In this document: positions 1-4,784 of the stretch, piece by piece
Layout of the letters: each line of letters opens with the position of its first letter
Position numbering within the stretch: the first letter of the stretch is position 1
Assembly (NCBI GenBank): GCA_946482585.1
Contig: CAMLSI010000276.1
Coordinates: 1 to 7,156, forward strand
Direction of reading: 5' to 3'
Source: an uncultured Lysobacteraceae bacterium
Lineage (GTDB): Bacteria; Pseudomonadota; Gammaproteobacteria; Xanthomonadales; Rhodanobacteraceae
Length of the DNA: 7,156 bases
Notes under the pieces: generated by a model
Told to the model about the DNA's origin: nothing
Databases searched by the model: none
Seen by the model: only the letters and a program-made list of their open reading frames with translations
Position numbers and translations under genes: made by a program

Positions 1-5
1 TGAGT

Positions 6-443
6 ATGCTCTACCGCGACATCGTGCTCGCGCATCACCGGGCGCCGCGGCGCTACGGTCCGTTGGCGCAGCCGTCGCATGCGAGCGACGGCGTGAATGC
101 GCTCTGCGGCGATGCGCTGCGCATCGAGCTGCGTGTCGACGCCGACGGCCGCATCGCGGAATACGGCTTCCGCGGCGAATGCTGCGCGATCACCACCGCG
201 ACCGCATCGCTGCTCGGTGATACGGTGCAGGGGCTGTCGGCCGCCGAGATCGCGCCGCTGCAGCAGGCCTTCGCGGCGCTGATCGCCGGCGAGGTGCCGG
301 CGCTCGCGCTTGGGGAACTTGCCGCACTGGGCGAACTCGCACGCTATCCTGCGCGGCGCAAATGCGCGCTGCTGCCCTGGGCCACATTGAGCGCTGCCCT
401 GTGCGGCGAAGCGCGAACGACTACCGAAAAGGACCCTGCATGA
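6..443 (+). CDS. sufU: SufU-type iron-sulfur cluster assembly scaffold / sulfurtransferase
   Basis: This 145-residue protein belongs to the NifU N-terminal (IscU/SufU) family. It probably accepts persulfide sulfur from the SufS cysteine desulfurase and passes it to the SufBCD scaffold in the cytosol. The metal/sulfur ligands are all visible: Cys34-Gly-Asp36 in NALCGD, Cys59/Cys60 in GECCAIT, and Cys120 in RRKCALLPW. The spacing of about 60 residues from Cys60 to Cys120, and Arg where IscU has its conserved His before the last Cys, both favour SufU over IscU. The N-terminal YRDIVLAHHRAPRR also fits the family. The ATG follows a TGA at 1-3 that may be the stop of an upstream gene (sufS would be expected but is outside the window). 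It overlaps the next gene by ATGA. The double Cys59-Cys60 is slightly unusual; Cys60 aligns with the family's central cysteine. Confidence 0.88.
   Translation: MLYRDIVLAHHRAPRRYGPLAQPSHASDGVNALCGDALRIELRVDADGRIAEYGFRGECCAITTATASLLGDTVQGLSAAEIAPLQQAFAALIAGEVPALALGELAALGELARYPARRKCALLPWATLSAALCGEARTTTEKDPA
427..433 (+). promoter_or_regulatory. Ribosome binding site fixing the GNAT start
   Basis: AAAAGGA lies six bases before the ATG at 440, inside the 3' end of the SufU gene. It favours the ATG at 440 over the in-frame ATG at 362, which would overlap SufU by 82 bases and add 26 residues unrelated to a GNAT fold. Confidence 0.7.
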
Positions 444-994
444 ACGCTGCTGCCGACTCCGCTCCCGTGACCTTCCGCGCCGCGACGACGGCGGACATCC
501 CGGCCATCGTCGCGCTCGTCGAATCGGCCTATCGCGGCGACGTCAGCAAACAGGGCTGGACCACCGAAGCCGATTTCCTCGAGGGGCAGCGCACCGATCC
601 CGATTCGGTCGCCGAATTGATCGCGCGCGGCTACAGCCGTGTGCTGCTGGCCGAACGCACCGGCGCCTTGCTCTGTTGCTGCCATGTCGAACGCCTGCAG
701 CAGGACGGCCGCAACATCGGCTACTTCGGCATGTTCGCGGTCGATCCGGCCTTGCAGGGCGGCGGCGTCGGCAAGCAGGTGCTCGCCGAAGCCGAGCGCG
801 TGGCCAAGGTCGAGTGGAACTGCGACGAAATGCAGATGACCGTCATCACGATCCGCGACAGCCTGATCGCGTGGTACGAACGCCGCGGCTACGCGCGCAC
901 CGGTGCGCTCAAGCCGTTCCCCTACGGCGACGCGCGCTTCGGCATCCCCAAGCGCGACGACCTGCAGTTCGAGATTCTCGCCAAGGCGCTGTGA
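440..994 (+). CDS. GNAT family N-acetyltransferase
   Basis: This 184-residue GCN5-related acetyltransferase would transfer acetyl from acetyl-CoA to an unknown amine. The N-terminal strand and helix (VTFRAATTADIPAIVALVESAY, about 10-31) are typical. Motif A runs from about 95 to 120 (YFGMFAVDPALQGGGVG) and contains the pyrophosphate-binding QGGGVG at 106-111. Motif B (SLIAWYERRGYARTG, 141-155) is the classic C-terminal GNAT block. The start at ATG 440 is set by a good RBS and an ATGA overlap with the SufU stop, implying translational coupling. The Rieske ferredoxin gene follows within 11 bases. Co-transcription with Fe-S assembly genes suggests a role linked to that pathway, but the sequence does not show the substrate. 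An N-terminal protein acetylase or a small-molecule acetylase are both possible. Confidence 0.87.
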   Translation: MNAAADSAPVTFRAATTADIPAIVALVESAYRGDVSKQGWTTEADFLEGQRTDPDSVAELIARGYSRVLLAERTGALLCCCHVERLQQDGRNIGYFGMFAVDPALQGGGVGKQVLAEAERVAKVEWNCDEMQMTVITIRDSLIAWYERRGYARTGALKPFPYGDARFGIPKRDDLQFEILAKAL

Positions 995-1005
995 GGGCGC
1001 TGGCG

Positions 1006-1329
1006 ATGAGCGAAGCCTGGATCCGCGTCTGCAGCACGGCCGAGCTGCTGCCCGGAGAATTCAAGATCGCCTGGGACGGCGACGTCGCGATCGCCGTGTT
1101 CAACATCGACGGCGATTTCTACGCGGTCGAAGACGTCTGCACGCATGACGGCGGCGAGCTCGCCGGCGGTCCGGTCGACGGTTTCGCGATCGAATGCGTG
1201 CGCCACGGCGCGCGCTTCGACCTGCGCACCGGCGCGGTGCTGTGCCCGCCGGCCTACGAGCCGATCGCGAAGTTTCCGGTAAAAGTGGAACAGTCGTCGG
1301 TGTATACGCGCGACGACCGCTGGGATTGA
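1006..1329 (+). CDS. Rieske-type [2Fe-2S] ferredoxin (non-haem iron oxygenase ferredoxin-subunit family)
   Basis: This 107-residue single-domain Rieske protein carries both cluster-binding boxes: Cys45-Thr-His47 and Cys64-Val-Arg-His67, 16 residues apart. They bind a [2Fe-2S] cluster through two Cys and two His. Its length matches the small NirD/BphA3-like ferredoxin subunits that shuttle electrons in the cytosol. No oxygenase or reductase partner is present here. Its position as last gene of the SUF stretch suggests it either receives its cluster from the pathway or serves as an electron carrier for cluster assembly; this is inference. ATG 1006 was chosen because AGGG at 994-997 sits eight bases upstream. 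A GTG at 991, in frame and overlapping the previous stop as GTGA, would add five residues and cannot be excluded. A non-coding stretch follows, so this probably ends the operon. Confidence 0.88.
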   Translation: MSEAWIRVCSTAELLPGEFKIAWDGDVAIAVFNIDGDFYAVEDVCTHDGGELAGGPVDGFAIECVRHGARFDLRTGAVLCPPAYEPIAKFPVKVEQSSVYTRDDRWD

Positions 1330-1521
1330 GCGGTGCGCAGCCTGCGGCGAATGCCGCGGGCCGGCGGGTCGGGCGTCCGGTTCGCAACGGATCGCGAACG
1401 CTGCGGCCTCGGTCGGCGCCGACGTCCCGTTCCCCCGCCGGATCTTTCGGCGGCCGTTCTCGGCGACGCGCCCCGTGCCGCTGCGAGCGTGGCCGCCCGC
1501 GGTACTCCGCGCCATCGTTGA

Positions 1522-1540
1522 ATTGAGACTGATTCTCATT
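1522..1540 (+). promoter_or_regulatory. Fur box upstream of the PepSY operon
   Basis: ATTGAGACTGATTCTCATT is an imperfect palindrome centred on G1531. Its core TGAGACTGATTCTCA matches the GAGAATnATTCTC style of Fur site well; twelve of the fourteen non-central bases in the 15-base core are symmetric. It lies between and over the -35 and -10 elements. Ferric uptake regulator bound to Fe(II) should repress here in iron-replete cells. A closely similar site stands before the TonB receptor at 6572-6590. Confidence 0.78.
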
Positions 1541-1551
1541 TGTGCTGTAAT
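1523..1551 (+). promoter_or_regulatory. Sigma-70-type promoter of the PepSY-DUF2271-DUF4198-ApbE-flavoreductase operon
   Basis: TTGAGA (1523-1528) is five of six to the -35 consensus, and TGTAAT (1546-1551) is five of six to the -10. They are separated by an ideal 17 bases. Transcription should start near 1558. The element lies in the only AT-rich part of the gap and overlaps the Fur box, so repression by iron-loaded Fur would block polymerase binding directly. Confidence 0.7.
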
Positions 1552-1606
1552 CCGGTGCCTTGCGCCGGTGCCGGCGCGCCGTTCCCGCCGAGCCGTACCG
1601 ATTTCC

Positions 1607-2227
1607 ATGGCCAACGATCCGCACCGCCGCGCCGGCTGGCTGAAGACGCTGCATCAGTGGCACTGGATCTCGTCGGCGGTCTGTCTGATCGGGCTGATCC
1701 TGTTCGCGTTCACGGGCATCACGCTCAACCATGCCAGCCAGATCGGCGCGACGCCCGTGGTCACGAACCGGCAGGCGGAGCTGCCCGCCGCGCTGCGCGA
1801 AACCCTGGTGGCCCGCGGCAGCGAAGGCAAGCAACCCGTCGACGCCGAACTCGCACGATGGTTTCAGGAAGCGATGGACCTGCGCGTCGCGGGCGCCGAA
1901 GCCGAGTGGAGCGCGAGCGAGATCTATCTCTCGCTGCCGCGCGCCGGCGGCGACGCCTGGGCCAGCGTCGATCTCGCCAGCGGCGCGGTGGAATACGAAC
2001 GCACCGATCGCGGCTGGATCGCCTGGCTCAACGATCTGCACAAGGGGCGCAACACGGGTCCGGTCTGGACCTGGTTCATCGACGTGTTCGCGCTCGCGTG
2101 CCTGGTGTTCGCGATCACGGGGCTGCTGCTGCTGCAATTGCATGCGCCGCGGCGTCCGGCGACCTGGCCGACCGTCGTGCTCGGCCTCGTGATTCCGCTC
2201 GTGCTCATTCTGCTGTTCATCCATTGA
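1607..2227 (+). CDS. PepSY-associated TM-helix membrane protein (putative transmembrane electron carrier)
   Basis: This 206-residue inner-membrane protein has three predicted helices: about 20-41, 155-178 and 187-205. A periplasmic loop of about 110 residues lies between the first two. Positive charges (HRR at 6-8, PRRP at 181-184) put the N-terminus and the second loop in the cytosol. The HQWHW motif at the start of helix 1 and GITLNH at its end resemble PepSY_TM proteins, often encoded beside iron uptake genes and proposed to move electrons across the membrane. His16/His19 and His179 lie at the cytosolic face, while His42 and His145 lie at the periplasmic face, an arrangement that could hold two b haems (inference). 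ATG 1607 is preferred because the longer frame back to 1475 would run through the Fur box and promoter. No clear Shine-Dalgarno precedes it. DUF2271 follows after ten bases. Confidence 0.8.
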   Translation: MANDPHRRAGWLKTLHQWHWISSAVCLIGLILFAFTGITLNHASQIGATPVVTNRQAELPAALRETLVARGSEGKQPVDAELARWFQEAMDLRVAGAEAEWSASEIYLSLPRAGGDAWASVDLASGAVEYERTDRGWIAWLNDLHKGRNTGPVWTWFIDVFALACLVFAITGLLLLQLHAPRRPATWPTVVLGLVIPLVLILLFIH

Positions 2228-2237
2228 CGAGGTAGCC

Positions 2238-2777
2238 ATGCGTCTCAGACAGAAACTCTTCAGTGTGCTCGGTGCGTTGATCGCCGGCGGCGCCAACGCC
2301 GCCGATCTCAACGTCGGCATCGAAGTGCCCAAGCTCGACGTGGCCGAATATCACCGGCCGTACGTGGCGGTCTGGGTCGAACGGCCGGACAACAGCGTCG
2401 CGACCAATCTCGCGGTCTGGTATCAGCAGAAAGGCGGCAAGGACGCGGCGACCGGCAAGCAGGAACACGGCACGAAGTGGCTCGCCGACCTGCGCCAGTG
2501 GTGGCGCCGCAGCGGCCGCAGCGCGACCCTGCCGATCGACGGCGTCAGCGGCGCGACACGTCCGGCCGGTGTGCACAAGCTCAACTTCAACGACAAGCAG
2601 CCGCAGCTCGCGGAGCTCAAGCCGGGCAAGTACGCGCTCGTCGTCGAAGCCGCACGCGAAGTCGGTGGCCGCGAACTCGTGCGCATTCCGTTCGACTGGC
2701 CGCCGGCCAAGGCCGCTCACGCCGATACCAAGGGCAGCGCCGAACTCGGCACCGTTTCGCTCGACGTCGCCCCCTGA
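2238..2777 (+). CDS. DUF2271 exported protein with a putative ApbE flavinylation site
   Basis: This 179-residue DUF2271 protein has a Sec signal peptide, with probable cleavage after ANA at 19-21 to leave a mature start of ADLNV. Family features are YHRPYVAVWVERPD (38-51), LAVWYQ (58-63), KWLADLRQWWR (80-90) and IDGVSGATRPAG (100-111). The stretch D101-G-V-S-G-A-T107 matches the Dxx(S/T)GA(S/T) signature at which ApbE attaches FMN to Thr through a phosphoester bond, and an apbE gene lies two genes downstream. I infer a periplasmic covalent flavoprotein with FMN on Thr107. There is no lipobox and no twin-arginine pair, so it is probably soluble or held by partners. The start has GAGG five bases upstream, ten bases after the PepSY stop. 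Its likely job is accepting electrons from the membrane and passing them to an iron substrate. Confidence 0.85.
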   Translation: MRLRQKLFSVLGALIAGGANAADLNVGIEVPKLDVAEYHRPYVAVWVERPDNSVATNLAVWYQQKGGKDAATGKQEHGTKWLADLRQWWRRSGRSATLPIDGVSGATRPAGVHKLNFNDKQPQLAELKPGKYALVVEAAREVGGRELVRIPFDWPPAKAAHADTKGSAELGTVSLDVAP

Positions 2778-2860
2778 GCGTCCCGCGCGCGTTCGCAGTG
2801 CCATTCCTGCTGCTCCTTCCACGACACCGCCGAATGCTGGCGCTGCGAGCGTTCTGGCCG

Positions 2861-2879
2861 CCCCCTCGGTTCGAGGGGG
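2861..2879 (+). terminator. Intra-operon GC hairpin between the DUF2271 and DUF4198 genes
   Basis: CCCCCTCG (2861-2868) and CGAGGGGG (2872-2879) form a perfect eight-base stem around GTT (or seven bases around GGTTC). It sits in the only long gap inside the operon (2778-2938). No T-run follows, so it is unlikely to be a full intrinsic terminator. A partial terminator, an RNA-stability element or a processing barrier are the likely options. No separate strong promoter is evident before the DUF4198 gene. Confidence 0.45.
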
Positions 2880-2938
2880 TTCCGAAAGCAAAGCCGAAAT
2901 TGGCTTCCCGAGAGATTGCCCGGTTCAGGAGAAATACG

Positions 2939-3745
2939 ATGAAAGCTCTGCGTTCCCTCGTTGCCGTATTCGCGGCGCTGTCCGCTGCAGGCGCCGCCCA
3001 GGCGCACAAGTCGTGGCTGCTGCCGTCGGCGACCGTCCTGACCCAGGACCAATGGATCACGGTCGACGCCGCGGTCTCCAATGACCTGTTCTACTTCAAC
3101 CACGTGCCGATCAAGCTCGACAATCTGCAGATCACGGCGCCCGACGGTTCGGCGGCGTCGCCGGAGAATCCGTTCACCGGCAAGTTCCGCTCGAGCTTCG
3201 ACCTGCACCTGGACAAGGCCGGCACCTACAAAATGGCGCTCGTCAACGACGGCGTGTTCGCGAGCTATGAGCTCAACGGCGAGAAGAAGCGCTGGCGCGG
3301 CAAAGTGGAAAATATGGCAAAAGAGATTCCCGCCGACGCCAAGAACGTGGAAATCACGCAGTCGGCCGGCCGCATCGAAACCTTCGCGACCGCGGGCGCG
3401 CCGAACGAGGCCGCGCTCAGGACGACCGGCAAGGGCCTGGAAATGACGCCGGTCACGCACCCGAACGATCTGTTCGCGGGGGAGGCGGCGAAACTGCGTT
3501 TCACGCTCGACGGCAAGCCGGCGGCGGATCTCGCGGTCGAAGTCGTTCCGGGCGGCAGCCGCTGGCGCAACGCGCAGAACGAGATCGCGCTGAAGACCGA
3601 CAAGAACGGCGAGATCAGCGTGACCTGGCCGGCCGCGGGCATGTACTGGCTCGAGACCTCGCTGCAGGACAAGAACACGACGGTACCGAAGGCCACGTCG
3701 CGCCGCGCGAGCTATGTGGCGACGTTCGAGGTGCTGGCGCAGTAA
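2939..3745 (+). CDS. DUF4198 exported protein (putative periplasmic metal-binding or sensing protein)
   Basis: This 268-residue DUF4198 protein has a clear signal peptide, MKALRSLVAVFAALSAAGAA plus QA, with cleavage after AQA at 22. The mature chain therefore starts His23-Lys-Ser-Trp-Leu-Leu-Pro. An N-terminal half (about 23-125, including FDLHLDKAGTYKMAL) and a second Ig-like half (about 165-266, including DGKPAADLAVEVVPGG, TDKNGEISVTWPAAGMYWLET) look like two beta-sandwiches, as in the NikM/DUF4198 group linked to transition-metal uptake. Its function is not established. Here it travels with iron-reduction genes, so a periplasmic metal-binding accessory is the best guess. AGGAG at 2927-2931, seven bases before the ATG, fixes the start. 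It follows the upstream hairpin and precedes apbE by 46 bases. Confidence 0.82.
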   Translation: MKALRSLVAVFAALSAAGAAQAHKSWLLPSATVLTQDQWITVDAAVSNDLFYFNHVPIKLDNLQITAPDGSAASPENPFTGKFRSSFDLHLDKAGTYKMALVNDGVFASYELNGEKKRWRGKVENMAKEIPADAKNVEITQSAGRIETFATAGAPNEAALRTTGKGLEMTPVTHPNDLFAGEAAKLRFTLDGKPAADLAVEVVPGGSRWRNAQNEIALKTDKNGEISVTWPAAGMYWLETSLQDKNTTVPKATSRRASYVATFEVLAQ

Positions 3746-3791
3746 GCGTTCGGTCTTTTCTGGCTTCGACGAGCCCGGAGACTCGCGACCC

Positions 3792-4784
3792 ATGAGCCTC
3801 ACTGAACTCGCCCGCCGCATCCTCCCGCGCCGCTGGCTGCGCTGGCGCGTGCGCGCGCTGGCGGGTGAGAGCATGGGCACCACCTGGTCGGTCAAGGTCT
3901 GCGCGCGGCGCAGACCGGAGGCGCCGCGCGTCGGCGCGGCGATCGCCGCGGCGCTCGATCGCGTCGACCGCGAAATGAGCACCTGGCGCGCCGACTCGGA
4001 CCTGAGCCGCTACAACCGCGCCGCGGCCGGACAGTGGGTCGTGCTGCCCGAGGCCTGCTATCGCGTGATCACGACGGCGCTCGCGATCGCGCGCGAGACC
4101 GACGGCGCCTACGACCCCACGGTCGGCCGTCTCGTCAACCTGTGGGGTTTCGGGCCCGACGGTCGCCGCGCCGCGCCGCCCGAGGCGGCGGCCGTCGCGC
4201 GCGCGCGCGCCGACTGCGGCTGGCAGCGGCTGCGCTGCGATGACGCGCGCCGTGCGGTGTGGCAGCCCGGCGGCATTTATCTCGATCTGTCCGCGATCGC
4301 CAAGGGCTTCGCCGTCGATCAGGTCTGCGAAGCGCTGCAGCAGCTCGACATCGGCGACTATCTGGTCGAAGTCGGCGGCGAACTGCGCGCGCAGGGTTTC
4401 CGCGCGGACGGCCGGCCCTGGTACGTAGCGATCGAATCGCCTGAAAAAGAATCGGAGATGCCGCTGGTCGGGGTGCTGCGCGACGGCGCCGTCGCGACCT
4501 CGGGCGACTACCTGCGGTATTTCGAGAGTGCGGGGCAGCGCTATTCCCACACCATCGATCCGCGCACGGCCGAACCGGTCACGCACGCGCTCGCGGCGGT
4601 GACGGTGCTGCATGAAGAAACCATGCTCGCCGATGCGTACGCGACCGCGTTCAGCGTGCTCGGCGCCGACCACGGTCTCGCGTTCGCGCAGCGCCACGGC
4701 ATCGCCGCGCGTTTCGTGAGCCGCGCGGCGCAGGGTCTGGCGATCGTCGAGTCGAGCGCGTTCGCGCGCTTCCGCTGCGCATGA
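3792..4784 (+). CDS. apbE: FAD:protein FMN transferase (ApbE)
   Basis: ApbE takes FAD and Mg2+ and transfers FMN onto a Thr/Ser of a target protein. All family blocks are present in this 330-residue protein: GESMGTTWSV (25-34), MSTWRADSDLSRYN (62-75), DPTVGRLVNLWGFGP (108-122), LDLSAIAKGFAVD (164-176), LVEVGGELRAQG (191-202), VATSGDY (234-240), YSHTIDPRT (251-259), and the metal-binding DAYATAFSVLG (281-291). The probable target is the DUF2271 protein at Thr107. The N-terminus (MSLTELARRILPRRWLRWRV) is arginine-rich and shows neither a signal peptide nor a lipobox, and even the earlier in-frame ATG at 3714 adds none. Many Gram-negative ApbE proteins are periplasmic lipoproteins, so this one may work in the cytosol. 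The start at 3792 is supported by CGGAGA ten bases upstream. It overlaps the flavoreductase by ATGA. Confidence 0.92.
   Translation: MSLTELARRILPRRWLRWRVRALAGESMGTTWSVKVCARRRPEAPRVGAAIAAALDRVDREMSTWRADSDLSRYNRAAAGQWVVLPEACYRVITTALAIARETDGAYDPTVGRLVNLWGFGPDGRRAAPPEAAAVARARADCGWQRLRCDDARRAVWQPGGIYLDLSAIAKGFAVDQVCEALQQLDIGDYLVEVGGELRAQGFRADGRPWYVAIESPEKESEMPLVGVLRDGAVATSGDYLRYFESAGQRYSHTIDPRTAEPVTHALAAVTVLHEETMLADAYATAFSVLGADHGLAFAQRHGIAARFVSRAAQGLAIVESSAFARFRCA

Larger units (their letters stand above)
1330..1606 (+). other. Non-coding region between the SUF-type genes and the Fur-controlled operon
   Basis: There is no convincing gene in these 277 bases on either strand; open frames here are GC-driven and lack family features. 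The first 190 bases are very GC-rich, and I see no hairpin followed by a T-run, so the end of the upstream transcript is not marked by an obvious intrinsic terminator. Composition changes abruptly near 1515 to an AT-richer stretch holding the promoter and Fur box. A leader of roughly 50 bases follows to the ATG at 1607. Confidence 0.6.

Noticed and set aside
1380..1453. Short stems GTTCGC/GCGAAC (1380-1399) and CCGCCG/CGGCGG (1435-1453) as a terminator for the SUF-type genes
   Set aside because: Six-base stems are common by chance at this GC content, the loops are seven to eight bases, and no T-run follows either one.
1475..1606. N-terminal extension of the PepSY protein from ATG 1475
   Set aside because: The extension would place the -35, -10 and Fur box inside the gene, and the added residues do not fit the family. 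ATG 1607 gives a normal start just before the first helix.
1100..2332. Long minus-strand open frame spanning the Rieske, promoter and PepSY regions
   Set aside because: It crosses a Fur box and promoter and two well-supported plus-strand genes, and its product is low-complexity Arg/Ala. It is a GC shadow.
4196..4208. Alternating CG tract of 13 bases in apbE
   Set aside because: It encodes ordinary residues in an Ala/Arg-rich helix (VARARAD), keeps the frame, and is what GC-rich codons produce. No sign of a phase-variable repeat.
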